Assembly (NCBI RefSeq): GCF_009905375.1
Contig: NC_133653.1
Coordinates: 87,088,079-87,152,078 of the forward strand
Reading direction: 5' to 3'
DNA from: Apium graveolens
Lineage: Eukaryota; Streptophyta; Magnoliopsida; Apiales; Apiaceae
Length of the DNA: 64,000 nucleotides
Part shown: positions 51,001 through 62,100 of the stretch, in pieces
Position numbering within the stretch: the first letter of the stretch is position 1
Layout: every line of letters starts with the position of its first letter
Notes under the pieces: model-generated
Database searches by the model: none
Told to the model about the DNA's origin: nothing
What the model saw: the letters and a program-made list of their open reading frames with translations, nothing else
Program-made: the position numbers and the translations under genes

Positions 51001-53801
51001 AACCCTGCTTGAATCAAGTTATCTTAAATTACTTCAGCAGCAGACCATGTTTGGTAATGTATTACCCTAAAGAATTTTTGTTTTTTTAAAACTGTCTGAT
51101 CAGTTTTACTGGAAAGAGCGAGGAGAAAAGTATAAACTATAGCTGTTTCCTTTCAACTTTAAACCTAACGAGTTGCAACATCCTGATGACAATAAGGCTA
51201 CCGTACTTGGCAATAAAGTGTCCATATTTAAGTTGCATGTATTTACTTTTCAAGCTTTATATAAACACTGGCGGCCGCACGATATAGATCAAAGGCCATT
51301 TGTTCTTTGCCATCCTCTTCAAGGGTATCACAAGCCTCCGTGTACAAAGTAACAGCTTCATCAGGTACAGCTTCTTCGAGTGCACTGCAATTGTTGAAGC
51401 TTAATATAATAAGATAGAGCAATTTAAAAAGGAAATAAAACATGAAAAATTGGTTTCATCTAAATAGATTGCACATGTTACTTGTCAATACCATATAGCT
51501 TTGAACCGAAGACATTAAAAAAAATCTAAGAGCAAGTCTAATACATTCCTAGTCCGCTCCTTAAATATAACATAACATAAAAAATTGTCTCTTAGTAACT
51601 TGAGGCATAAATATGTGTTTCCATCTCTGACAGTACTCCTTATACTCCTTCCTATTTACTAAAATTAAAATATATATTGGAGAGAACTAAAAATAAAATA
51701 TAAAATGGAGAGAGAAATAGAATCTTTAATAGTTTTTTTAAAACACATAATGGGTATGCATGCAACTTTAAAATTTATGATTGTACCGACTGCAGCCTAA
51801 CTTTGTGGTTCATATCTTTCGCAACCTTACCTTTATTCTTAATAAGAGGCTTCCTTCGAATGACCTAAACTGCAACTAATACCTTGACATAATTTCAATT
51901 ACAATTATATTTTAAAATACCCAACTACTATATTTTTTTTTAAATTGATAATACTGTTAGATGCACCATTATTTAGTAGTAATACCATGTTAAACTTAAA
52001 AAATAAAAAAAATTACAGAGCATAGACCATCTACCAGAGTATAGATATAAACATAGATGACCAAATTAGATTCCGGCCAGAACTGGAATGACTTAAAAGA
52101 AAGTAAAAGGACAAACTAGAAAGGATAAAGGAAATGCCTACCGAGCACCTTTTGCAAGTGCATCAGAGGCAGGTTGTGCCCTCCCACACTCAATGTAAAA
52201 TACAGATGCCTGTCTATAAAAATCAGCAACTTCTCTCCAGTTGCCTAGTTCCTGTGCCAGAGCAGCAGCAGACTCCATATGCTTAGCAGCATCCCAAGGT
52301 CTGTTCTTTTGTCAAGGACTCAAGTTTATGTATTTACATCAAACGGACAGTAATCAAATTGACAAAATCTGGAACAATAATGAGGATACGAGGATAGCAT
52401 TTCTTGTCCTTTTGAAGCTTTCTCAAATGCTACTTTTGCTTTCTCGTACTTTTTGGCAAGTCTAAACCCTATAGCTGCCATAAAAAATAAGGATTGCTTG
52501 TATTAGTGTATAGCACCATACACTTGACATCTATATTCTTTTTGATTCTCTAATTTACAAAATCAAAAGAACAACTAGAGGAGTGCTATATAATAATTAG
52601 TCAAAGAAACATAATTAGCCAACCAACCTGCCTGTTCATATAAACTAGTAGCACCCTTCCAATCAGCACTCCATCTTGTCATACTGAGCTTTGTCCTTTT
52701 GCAAAATTACAAATACACAATCATAGAACACGAAGTAACTTTAACAATAGCATTTGATTTGTAGGTTCAAACAAAAAAATTATTCTCGTTGAGAACGCAA
52801 ATTCCAAAAATTTTCCATGCTGAGCTAATAGATCAGTAGATGACTAAAAAACTTAATAAGCCAATGTAATTACATACTCAATTCCTTTTCACACCGACAC
52901 TTCAGGGATGACTCTTGCTATATACTCTCTACCAATACGAAAGCAAATGTAAACCCCGGTTAATACACCAAAATTAGGTCAATTGAAATTTTTCATAATA
53001 CTAGTACCTCATATCAGTCCGTCAAGTCTTAGTAACCATTTTCATCCATGTATAGGACACATATATAGAAAAAAGTTCAAATGAAAACTCTTATAGTCTT
53101 TACTACTTGAACAACAGTGGAACCAATATTTTCTGCAGCCTTGACCATTTTGTTATGTTGCACTTTGCAAAATAAATTTCCATAACATTAATCAGAACTA
53201 ATATTACTTTTTCCTAAGAACAATAATTTTGATAAGGAAAGTTTCATTTTTACTGAACAAGGTGACTAATTTAACATAACTATATAAGAACATATCAAAT
53301 GAAATGGTTTTTAAATAGAAATGTAAGAAACGTTTTGAAGTCTTAATGTGAGTGTTCAAACAACTGAGCAATGCTCTTGGTTTGGCTTAGAACTTATTAA
53401 CTATCTTCGAAACAATTAATAAACGAAATTCAGTAAACCGCAAAGGTTAATTAGAATAATTAAGCTTGCTTGAGCACACATCTACTGTATAATTCACATA
53501 CAAAACATAATAAAAAAACTTGTATTTACAAATTGTTTTTACCGGAGGTAACATCATATTATTATAGCATGAAAAGAACTAAATTATCTAATTACAATGA
53601 TATGAATAGTATAGAAATGATCATCGTTCACACTTATACACTTATAATTGCATAGATCAAATAATTAAGTTATAAAAAAAAAAGAACAAGTGATTCTCAA
53701 CTTGAATTGATTCAAATGAAATCATCTTAAACGAGAGAGAGAGAGAGAGAGTACAATTTATCAGCTTTAGCTATGAGCTTCTCGGGATCGGAACTGGCCA
53801 T
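39022..53801 (-). CDS. GSNAP: Gamma-SNAP (gamma-soluble NSF attachment protein), nine exons
   Basis: Minus-strand exons, all GT-AG: 53755-53801, 52628-52695, 52390-52474, 52142-52300, 51247-51384, 50718-50796, 50031-50110, 41793-41922 and 39022-39126. They sum to 891 bases, 296 codons plus stop, in frame throughout. The protein starts [20 protein letters not shown], runs through helical SNAP/TPR-like repeats ([85 protein letters not shown]) and ends with an acidic tail, [10 protein letters not shown]. SNAPs bring the NSF ATPase to SNARE bundles so they can be pulled apart after membrane fusion; the gamma form also links to organelle trafficking. Length is close to known plant gamma-SNAPs. The gene spans 14.8 kb because introns 7 (8.1 kb) and 8 (2.7 kb) hold transposons. 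Confidence 0.94.
39489..41207 (-). mobile_element. hAT-like element in gamma-SNAP intron 8
   Basis: The 8-bp target duplication AATGTGAT (39481-39488, 41208-41215) flanks ends that read CAAGGTTGTTAAGTCGAC and, from the other side, CATGGTTGTTTTTTCGAC; 8-bp duplications mark hAT elements. Subterminal GACTAGTCGACAAGTCG-type repeats occur at both ends. On the minus strand a leader near 40935-41030 ends in a GTAAGT donor, and 40295-40370 reads [19 protein letters not shown] to a stop, an acidic tail like that of plant hAT transposases. The main transposase body is missing, so it is internally deleted and non-autonomous. Confidence 0.75.
39605..39640 (-). mobile_element. Possible Helitron 3' terminus inside the hAT
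   Basis: On the minus strand the sequence is a GTGCGAAGCAC hairpin, then GGGCTATATTACTAG followed by T: a short hairpin about 11 bases before a CTAG end next to T, as in Helitrons. I could not place the 5' TC end. Confidence 0.4.
42098..42389 (-). repeat. Solo LTR (copia-like) in gamma-SNAP intron 7
   Basis: 292 bp running TGTTAGATTT to TTTCCAACA, flanked by GAGTC (42093-42097) and GAGTT (42390-42394), a 5-bp duplication with one change. A minus-strand AGCCTATATAAACAGG is TATA-like. No internal region follows, so the two LTRs have probably recombined to one. Confidence 0.7.
42417..42843 (-). repeat. Gypsy-2 LTR (3' in element orientation)
   Basis: TGAAATGCTAAACG to GATGTATAACA; partner of 47493-47919. 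Confidence 0.93.
42741..44167 (-). pseudogene. Gypsy-2 integrase and chromodomain
   Basis: Overlapping minus-strand frames: 44167-43859 (zinc-binding [16 protein letters not shown]), 44006-43338 (integrase core [54 protein letters not shown]), 43446-43042 ([13 protein letters not shown] region, [33 protein letters not shown]) and 43040-42741 (chromodomain [19 protein letters not shown]). At least two frame changes. Chromodomains steer integration to marked chromatin in chromoviruses. Confidence 0.92.
44225..45715 (-). pseudogene. Gypsy-2 reverse transcriptase and RNase H
   Basis: Frames 45715-45467 (entry to [33 protein letters not shown]), 45312-44665 ([36 protein letters not shown], palm motif [13 protein letters not shown], and the thumb region [18 protein letters not shown]) and 44422-44225 (RNase H end, KVADALSRK). 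The FxDD catalytic Asp pair is kept. Stops lie between the segments. Confidence 0.92.
45770..47409 (-). pseudogene. Gypsy-2 gag and protease
   Basis: Frame 47409-47038 starts [15 protein letters not shown] and ends at a TGA that relatives suggest was Trp; the same frame continues 47034-45943 with [37 protein letters not shown] and [17 protein letters not shown] (incomplete zinc knuckle). The protease region follows, but where DSGATHNF is expected the sequence is YRPRATHNF, so the catalytic Asp is gone. A frameshift near 45950 leads to 45958-45770 ([20 protein letters not shown]). Confidence 0.9.
47479..47490 (-). other. Gypsy-2 primer-binding site
   Basis: GCTCTGATACCA, complement of TGGTATCAGAGC, two bases from the LTR. 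Confidence 0.9.
47493..47919 (-). repeat. Gypsy-2 LTR (5' in element orientation)
   Basis: TGAAATGGTAAACG to GATGTATAACA, 427 bp, closely matching 42417-42843. Confidence 0.93.
47925..50030 (-). other. Remainder of gamma-SNAP intron 7
   Basis: AT-rich intronic sequence without recognisable genes. A CCGCGGAAATTTTCCGC palindrome lies near 48230 with a related GCAGAAATTTTCC near 48335. Short ORFs have no domain content. Confidence 0.6.
53732..53750. repeat. (GA)n microsatellite at gamma-SNAP 5' splice site
   Basis: About nine GA units; on the gene strand it reads GTAC followed at once by (TC)n, so the repeat starts at intron position 5. Confidence 0.85.
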
Positions 53802-53876
53802 GACTGATCACTTTAATTTTGGACTGATACTTGCAACAATTAACAAATCACCTCCGACTAAAACTGAACTGAATGC

Positions 53877-53888
53877 TTTTATATAAGG
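53877..53888 (-). promoter_or_regulatory. Gamma-SNAP TATA box
   Basis: CCTTATATAAAA on the minus strand, about 80 bases upstream of ATG 53801, a good core-promoter position. Confidence 0.55.
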
Positions 53889-54684
53889 CCGCGTTTGGTT
53901 TAACTTATAATATGCTTATTGGATAATGGGGTTATACTTTTAACCTTCTTTCTCTATTATTTACCTGACAGGTTATTTATATTTGTTATCGGATAAATAC
54001 AGTAATATCCATTTAAAAAATAAAATATTTTTTATGCGTTATTTAATAATAATAAAACAAATGTTGACACATCCTACACGTACATCAGGTAGAATACGCA
54101 TTATTCAGGTATGTTTTTAGGGAGAAAAACAAATATTACCTCGGACTTGGGGGAAAATCCTGGCATTATAAGGGTTTTTTTTTTAACTTAAATGTCTTAA
54201 GCAGTTTATATTTACCTCGACTCATATTGAAAAGATCGAGCATATCATTATATTGTCATGATTCACGAATCCCTATTAAATTCGAGCGTCTTGCGTCCCG
54301 TTTAGTGATCGTTTACATTTGTATTATGCTAAAAATATATGAATTATGTAATTATTAGAGTAAACAATTTCTTTTCACAATAAAACTTGCACTTAGTGCA
54401 AGTGTGCCACTAATAAAGAAGAAAAAAGTTAAAATTCCAAAACATGAGGTCTCAAAAAAGAAGCTACTCATAATCAAACAAATTAACAAAAGAACTGGAA
54501 TGTTCACTTTATTAATAACCACAATTAAACACAAATTTGCACACTTGAAAATAATACAAATATAAAGCCAGCAAGAGCTAGCCACAAATCTTAAAATCAC
54601 TCTGTCAAATGAAGATGTAAAAGAAAACCATGAATTTTACAAGAACCATGCATCACTTTGTCTTTCTTCTCTGCAAGGCTTTTT
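53889..54684. other. Spacer between gamma-SNAP and the small secreted protein gene
   Basis: Starts GGCCGCGTTTGGTT, a phrase common at the ends of plant MITEs, but no matching inverted end was found nearby. 54355-54684 should be the 3' UTR of the secreted-protein gene. Confidence 0.45.
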
Positions 54685-54999
54685 TTACTTGCTAGGAGGT
54701 GGAGTAGCACCACCAAATAGAGGGAAGGTGGGAAGTGGACATGGAGGAAGTCCAGGAATTTGGAACCTGGGAAATGGTGGTAAAAATGGAAAAGAAGGTG
54801 GAGAAGAGCCTTCAGAACTTTGAGTTACATGATCAACATTTTCATTTGATTCATGCTCCTGCACTTTTGCTGCATCACCATTTTCCTCTGGTTTTTCGAT
54901 AAGTTGTCGGGCCTCAGACATGCCTATGAGGGTTGTGGCCACCACAAAACTTAACAGAAGTATGGCTTTCAGCATTGTAGATGAACACTGAGAGGCCAT
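54685..54999 (-). CDS. Small secreted proline-rich protein (104 aa)
   Basis: Single-exon ORF starting MASQCSSTMLKAILLLSFVV, a clear signal peptide with a likely cleavage after SEA (about residue 30). The mature part is an acidic linker (EKPEENGDAAKVQEHESN) followed by a Pro/Phe-rich tail (SFPFLPPFPRFQIPGLPPC) and PPPSK at the end. This looks like a cell-wall or apoplastic peptide of the proline-rich, PELPK-like kind, but I cannot assign a named family. A TATA box stands 82 bases before the ATG and the 5' leader holds a (GT)n tract, both consistent with a real gene. Confidence 0.75.
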   Translation of the reverse strand: MASQCSSTMLKAILLLSFVVATTLIGMSEARQLIEKPEENGDAAKVQEHESNENVDHVTQSSEGSSPPSFPFLPPFPRFQIPGLPPCPLPTFPLFGGATPPPSK

Positions 55000-55002
55000 T
55001 TG

Positions 55003-55027
55003 TGAGTGTGTGTGTGTGTGTGTGTTG
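55003..55027. repeat. (GT)n microsatellite in the 5' leader
   Basis: About ten GT units just upstream of ATG 54999, inside the likely 5' UTR (reads (CA)n on the gene strand). Confidence 0.8.
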
Positions 55028-55080
55028 AAGAGAGAGAAGAGAGAAATTTGAGGATGCTATGTTTGCAATATGCATGAGGT

Positions 55081-55087
55081 TTATATA
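55081..55087 (-). promoter_or_regulatory. TATA box of the small secreted protein gene
   Basis: TATATAA on the minus strand, 82 bases upstream of the ATG. Confidence 0.6.
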
Positions 55088-55149
55088 GAGAGATTTTGAG
55101 TTGTGCCACCCTGTGGATGATTAGTATATTTGAAAAGTTTTCTTTCACT

Positions 55150-56990
55150 TTTTTCTACAACTGAGTTGAAGATATATGACATCTAAATAGGCTCCAGCAG
55201 TCTATAGCTAGTTGAACAAGTATCGAAATAACATATATGGTTGCTTCGGCGCTCATAGCCTCGCATAGTATATAAGAATATAAAAGCAACCAGTGCTTTT
55301 CATTCATTATATTTAATATAAAATATTCAATTTTAATAATTTAAAATATTAATAAAAATTTTGAGTTCTAACAATATTTTTTTTATTGATTTTTTATTTA
55401 ATATTTTTTTTATTAGTTAGTGTAAAAATATTTTTCATACACTATACAGAGAAAAAAAGTGTTCTAATATTATATTATTAAATAAAAGTTAGCACTTGAA
55501 GAGATAAAAAGAAGGGGTAAGTTAGTTATTCGTAAGTAATGAAAGAAAAATCTTAGTAAAATAATAACTCACTACGGACTTGTTTGTTTTATTGGTTTTA
55601 AGTTACAGAGAACTTACCAATACATGAAACTTAAAAATTCATGAAATTAGGTTACTAAAATTTTTAAAATCCTAAATTTCCTAAAAGCATTTGTTTGGTT
55701 TATAACTAGGTAATTGGTAGTTATTTTTTTAAAACTATCAAATTTTAATAATATTAGTATTTTCTTTACATATATAAATATTATTTGAAAATTATTATTG
55801 GTTATTAAACAGAAAACTAAAATAAAAGTATATAAAATTATTATTTAAAAAATTTAATCCATTATTATCTATTGTAATGATAATTATAAAATTATTATAA
55901 ACTATAATAGATATAACTAACATTTAATTATATATATTAGAGCCAAAAAATCACATTGATAGAAAATAAAGTAAAGATAAAAAAGGTATATGAACTTTTA
56001 AAGATAAAAAAATAACTACAAATTTTTTGAATATCAATAAAAAATATCAATTTTTTATCTATTAAATATATACCATGTTTTAGAAATAGAATTTAAAGAG
56101 AGATCATAATTAAACATACAAATTGAATCACTAAGTAACTTCAAAAAATCACGAACCTCAATAAATTAATATCTTTGAGATCATGAAAATTTATTAATTA
56201 ATTGAAATATTAATATATCTATAAATTAATAATTTATTAATTTATCAATATATTAATAATTTATTAATTTATGGAGATATATTATTTAAAATTTTCTAAC
56301 ATATACAATTCTTAGAATAATAATTTATTTTCATGTATTGAATACTTAAAATAACATTAAGAAATATTTATGAATTTAAGTAAATTAAAATAATTCACTT
56401 ATTTAATTAGATTATGTAATGTCCGAAAATTCTCAAAATGGTTAAAGTCAGACCCTATCTTTTCCAATAATAAAAGGAATTTTATTTAACTAGGTAGACA
56501 GTTGGAGTCATTCTAACGAAAAGATGTCATTAAAGCAACAATTACATTACGTAATTTTCTCTTGTAACATGAACATAGTCGCCAGAGTTTCATAATGTAT
56601 TAAGAAATATTTAAGATGAAGTACAGGGCGACATCAATTTTAAAAATAAGCATGTTACAATTAAAGTTTACTATTATTAATTTATGTATTATATGAGACT
56701 TATATGTATTAATATAAAAATACTATCTTATAAATATAGCGAATTATTAATTTAGTATAAAGGGCCCGACTCGGGCTTACATGAAACTATTAATTTAACG
56801 AGATTACTAATTTATCAACATTTAATTGTAGCTTGAAAGTATGGGTTCCTTCATTTATATTGAACCAAACGCTATAATTTACCTAAAATCCCAAGAACTT
56901 AGAGTTACTGGACTGAGTTACATGCAACCAAACTAGACCTAGAATTCTATTGAAACATATGTTTTAGTTTCATTCCTTTTAAATTATAGA
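55150..56990. other. AT-rich intergenic DNA
   Basis: No gene seen. 55575-55620 (ACGGACTTGTTTGTTTTATT) and, inverted, 56890-56945 (TAGGTCTAGTTTGGTTGCAT) are loosely similar and might be the worn ends of one DNA element. Several ATTTATTAATTTAT-type palindromes lie near 56190-56290. Confidence 0.4.
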
Positions 56991-56999
56991 ATAATAATT

Positions 57000-57252
57000 T
57001 TCCCTCCATCTCATTTTAGTTGTCATATTTGGATTTGTGTCGGTTAAATTGACTTAAGTTTGAACGAAATTTATTAATAATTCGTAATTAAATAAAAAAA
57101 ATACATCACCAAAAAGTAGATTTAATCTACTTTAATATATAATTTTTAGTTTTTTAAAATAATATAAAAATAATGTATAATTTTTGGTCAAATATTAATT
57201 AACTTAACTTTTATAAAAGAAAATGTGACAATTAAAACGGGACGGAAGAAGC
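57000..57252. mobile_element. Stowaway-like MITE
   Basis: Left end CCCTCCATCTCATTTTAGTT with TGTCATATTT; right end, inverted, TTCTTCCGTCCCGTTTTAAT with TGTCACATTT. The CTCCCTCCGTCCC-type inverted end and about 250-bp length fit Stowaway (Tc1/mariner-derived) elements. Confidence 0.75.
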
Positions 57253-57503
57253 ATGAAATATTTTAAAGTTACTCTAGGTCTAGGATCACTTATTCTGGCA
57301 AACATAGCTTGTAAGAAATGGAGTAATAAACCACGGACCCTATTCCTTTAGCTAGCGCCTAGCGGTAGACTACGGGGACCCGGACCGTAACATACACGTG
57401 GATTTCATTAGTTATTTCAAGGTCAGCAGTAGAAATTTGCCATTACACGGTAGGATTTGTCATCATCTCTTCCAAATTGATGTTCCAATATCTTTTTATA
57501 CGG

Positions 57504-57722
57504 GTTAATTTATAATTTATGTTTTACTAAATTTTTTAACTATTTTATATTCTTTTAAAAAAATTGTTATTGTAATTTTAATATTAAAATATTTTATTAC
57601 AATCAATTTTTGCTAGTTTATAATTTATGTTTTACTGAATTTTTTAAGTATTTTGTGTTCTTCTAAATAATTTGTTATTGTAATTTTAATATTAAAATAT
57701 TTTATTACAATCAATTTTAGCT
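57504..57722. repeat. About 110-bp tandem duplication
   Basis: TTTATAATTTATGTTTTACT and the following bases to TTATTACAATCAATTTT occur twice in a row (from about 57504 and 57614) with a few substitutions. Confidence 0.85.
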
Positions 57723-58023
57723 ATTATATTTTTATGAACATATCTAATGATTAAGTTTTGATCCCCCGCTTAATTCTTTTACATCAATTATATATAGTTA
57801 GCCGTGCGATACATGAAATGATTTATATATTACTTTCATTCATTTTTTTGAATTTTTTTTCTTTTTTGCAAGAAATTCATCATTTATCTTGCTTTGCTCA
57901 TGAAATTTATATTTTCATAATTTTTAATTTTTTCAATTCTTATTTTATTTTCACTCTATAATTTTATTTTCAAATGGTGAATATTTTGAATTTCAATTTA
58001 CTTTGTCTATTTTTTTATATTAG

Positions 58024-58376
58024 AAACTTTTAATAGAAAATATATGGGTAAATTTTGGTGCGTCCAATTAAATGTGAATTTTTCTATATATTATAAGAAA
58101 ACTAATTTTTGTGCTATGTTTGCTTCTTTTTATATTTTTATTTAGTGTTTGTTTTGTGATTTATTATATTTGTACCTTTTCTGTTTTGCAACTCTATTAA
58201 AAACTTTTAATAGAAAATATATAGGTAAATTTTGGGGTGTCCAATTAAATGTGAATTTTTCTATATATTATAAGAAAACTAATTTTTGTGCTATGTTTGC
58301 TTCTTTTTAAATTTTTATTTAGTGTTTGTTTTGTAATTTATTGTATTTGTACCTTTTCTAGTTTTGCAACTCAGTA
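58024..58376. repeat. 177-bp tandem duplication
   Basis: Units 58024-58200 and 58201-58376 both start AAACTTTTAATAGAAAATAT and match closely to TTGTACCTTTTCT and TTTTGCAACTC. AT-rich, no coding content. Confidence 0.9.
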
Positions 58377-58379
58377 CAT

Positions 58380-59690
58380 TTAGAATATTTTTGTTTTTTA
58401 TTAAACAAGAAAGACTATATTAACACGAGGAATTTACAATATTGATCCTAATAACCATACCATATTAGGGTACCACCTAAACTCCTTTACACTAATTATA
58501 TATAGGATATAATTTCTCCCCATAAAAATCGGAAATTGGAAAAAATATGTCGAGTCTGGAATTAATTAAAAGCCAGAAATTAATCGGAGTAAAAATAGGA
58601 TATATTATAATATTATTATTTTTAATATATTATTATTATTGTAATTAATTATTCATTAACAAATACATTTATTATATCACAATTTTTATAATTATTCATA
58701 TTTAAATGAATATAGTATTTTAGTTTTAAACATATACTCCAATAAAGAAAATTACATAATGATTAATAAGATTTCAAAAATCGAATCAGTTGGGTACCTT
58801 GCAGAGAATTAATTGTGGTTTAATCGGTTGAATCGGGAATTTTTAGCACAATGTATGTGACTATTTTTTTCTTGGGCATTATTTAAAAATAAAATATTTA
58901 AAGTAATATTTGCAAATATACGTATTTTCAGATTTTATTTGGAAAAACATGATTTTCCAAAAAGAATTGCAAATATATAGTTTTGCAACATAATATAGTC
59001 ACATGTAATTTCGAACGCAATCCAAAAAAATTCAGTTATTTTTCAAATAATGTAAAAGAAGTTATAATAATTTTTGGTTACAAACTGAACTTTGACAAAT
59101 ATTTTTAAAAGATAATAAATTCACAATCAAATTTAGAAAAAAAAATAATGTATTTTGATAAGTTCTTCTTTTTTTCTTTTGCAATTCACAATAATAATTT
59201 CTAAATATAATGGTAAAAATTTGAAATTTTATTACAGATATGGTAGATGTATTTATTACATTGGTATGTACTTAGTTTAAATAAAGTAAACATTATACTT
59301 ATTATAAAATAAATTATATTTACATATACTACTTTTTCATTGTCTTCTAACGATTTCAAGTAAATACCAGTACTTTTTTTCCTATAATATATGTTCCGGT
59401 TTAATTTATAATATAAAAATGTTAGACATAAAACTACCCACAATAATAATAGTTTTATTGTGAAAAAATAACCTCTCTATAATAATATTTAAAATATTAT
59501 TATATAAAAATAATATATCGTTGGGACCGAAAAAAAATATTATTAATAAAAAAGTAACTTCTATATAATAATATTTTTTCTCAGTTTCAACGACATTACT
59601 ATATAGAGTTTTTACTATAACAATTACATGTAGATCAGTGACCTACATTCATACATTTATAAGGAATATAAAGTGAAAGGGTATCATCAA
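58380..59690. other. AT-rich intergenic DNA with a possible MITE near 59470-59615
   Basis: 59474-59500 (ACCTCTCTATAATAATATT) is roughly inverted at 59595-59612 (ATTACTATATAGAG), with CGTTGGGACC and its partner GTTTCAACG between, suggesting a small fold-back element. No gene seen. Confidence 0.4.
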
Positions 59691-59695
59691 ATAAA

Positions 59696-59906
59696 TATTC
59701 CTCCGTCTCAAATTACTTATTCATTTTAATTTTTACGCATATTTTAAAGTGCTTAGATGGTATATTTTTGTTCACCATTTTCAATATCTTTTTGTGTATT
59801 AAAATTTTATTCAAAAATTTGAAAAATGATTAGCAAAAGTATGTGACCAATCTATTTTAAATTACTGTGTAAAAATTAAACTAAACAAATAAAATGGGAT
59901 GTGTTC
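59696..59906. mobile_element. Second Stowaway-like MITE
   Basis: Left CTCCGTCTCAAATTACTTAT with TCATTTTAATTTTTAC; right, inverted, CATCCCATTTTATTTGTTTAG with TTTAATTTTTACAC. About 210 bp, no coding content. Confidence 0.65.
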
Positions 59907-59938
59907 TAATTGGTAGTACCAAGTGGATCGTGTACACC

Positions 59939-60709
59939 CTGAGATGCACAATAAACACGGGTCTGAAAATCTGTCCCGGCCCGCTCCGGTCAAAATTAGG
60001 TCAAGTCTGGCCAGTCCCGGCCCAATCAAAGCCCAGCTCGGTCCCGGATCGGGCTTAGGACCTCAACGGGCCATATATTTTTAGGCAAAGCACGGCCCGA
60101 CCCGGTTAAAAAACCGGGTTTCGGCCCGACCCGGTCTTTGGACCGGCCCGATTAAAATCCCGAAAAAATATGGTTAAAATCTGATTATTTTAATATATTT
60201 TCTTATATATTTATGAATTTACATTTACTATAAATATAAATAATACTTTAAACACATATATATTTACATATTCGTGATTAATAATATTATTTATATAAGT
60301 TTTTGCAGGAATAATGAAATAAGATATAGTAAGTACACTATATATATTTTGATAACATTGATAAAACATATTATCCTATAAACATATTTATTTTTTGCCA
60401 AACTTAAATGTTTTCATAAAATATTTCATCCAAACTAATACATTTTTACGATGATCAAATTGCTAACGTATGTAGCCTTCAGAATTTCTAATAAAACTCT
60501 ATCCGATTTAAATTAGAAAAAAAGCTCGGCCCGAAGAAAAGCCCGGCTAGGCTTGTCTCGAGGGCCCAAACGGACTCTAACATTTTCGGAAAGTCCGGAT
60601 CGGCCCGGCCCGGTTAAAGTCAAAATCCGAAAAATTCGGTCTGGTTAAAGTCCGGAGTTTTTAAGGCCCGGTCAAAAATCCGGCCTCGTAGTCCTTTTGT
60701 GCATCTCTA
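59939..60709. mobile_element. Non-autonomous hAT-like element rich in CGGCCCG motifs
   Basis: Inverted ends CTGAGATGCACAA and TAGAGATGCACAA with candidate 8-bp flanks TGTACACC / TATACACT (6 of 8 match). Both subterminal regions carry many CGGCCCG/CCCGGTTAAA motifs, well above the AT-rich surroundings, around an AT-rich core. No ORF. Confidence 0.65.
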
Positions 60710-62100
60710 TATACACTTCACATTCACATGTTCACAAAGATCTTTTAGCTACGATACATAGTTTTTGTTTGACAAAGATGACTTAAGTTATAATCTTATA
60801 AATAAACATTTATTCTAATAAATTATCAACATGAACGAGAATCGAATCTAGAATGAATCAAAAATCAGGAACGAGCGAGAATAAATTCAATACAGAGTTA
60901 AAGTAGAGTGAGAACTTTATTGGACAACCAAATTTTTATATAAATCATGGATGGATGTGATTTGCCGTAATTTGATCTGAAATTATGTGTGATTCGTCTC
61001 GTATATAATTGGAAAAATAATAATAATAAAAAGAAAAAGAAAGAGTTGAGCCCGAAATCTAATATGTCATACTTCTCTGGATGACTTCCCTGTTTGTTGA
61101 CCCCTGAGTTTATTTCATAATGCAAACATGGCCTATTTAGTCAGTCGTCTCGCAAGTCGCATAATTGTCTAAACTATAAAGTTTCGCCTCATCTTCGTTA
61201 CGGTTGATGAAATTTTTTCCATTGTGGTGTGCAGCCCCCAATCTCGCAATTTGCATATTTATTTTGTTTCAAATTGCTTCCTTTCCAGATAATCTCAGCA
61301 ATTAGACAACTAACATTTTAACATTTTGTCTCCATTCAGGCCCCATTATGTTTGTTTTGTTGATTAAGTTAATACTTTTATGTTACTAGCTTTACATATT
61401 TCATGTGATAAACGGGGAATTTGCATGCCAACAACATGTTTTACATATAATTTGCATATTAGTCAACTTAATTGCTTAATGTTTGAAGAATGATGTATCC
61501 TGTCAAATTGAGACGTCACATCTTCATTGATATTCCTTCGATCTTGTTTCAGATTTTTTATTCAGTTTTCAGTTAAAAAGGACAAAATTTAGTAAGAATA
61601 GAGCTTTGTATAGGTTTCTTTATTAATTGTTATTTCTATTCGGTTGCAAATACATGCCCCCGCTTAAAAATAAGTCTTGTCTTACCGTTTTAACTCACCA
61701 TTAGAATATTGTTCGAATTCTCATTTATAATTTTAGGTAAAAATTTTATTTTAAGACACTGTTGGACTTGCTACAAATAACTGTTTGAATGCTTAATACC
61801 CTTTCGAGAATATTGAAATGTTTCATATTTTCATTTGAATTCATAATATTAGTAAATGAATTAAAAGAATTGATCACAGCAAAGAAGTTACTTTCTTAGC
61901 ATTCTTCTTCTAGAAATTAACACATTTGCAGAAACAAGCAAACGGGATATCTTCTTGTTTATGGCATTTGACTGGTAGAAAAGTTATTTGAAAAGTGATC
62001 TAAAAATCATTGGTCTATTTTTGCCATAGAAGTTGTTTGAAATGTCTGTTCTCCGTCCTGTCCGAAATAAATGTCAATTTTTGTTGTTGTCACTGCAGGC
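60710..62100. other. Intergenic DNA upstream of nothing recognisable
   Basis: AT-rich, no ORF with recognisable content. The right end should hold the 3' UTR of the subtilase gene. Confidence 0.5.

Noticed and set aside
55150..62100. Short ORFs in the intergenic AT-rich region as genes
   Set aside because: All are low-complexity, without conserved motifs or splice-supported extension.
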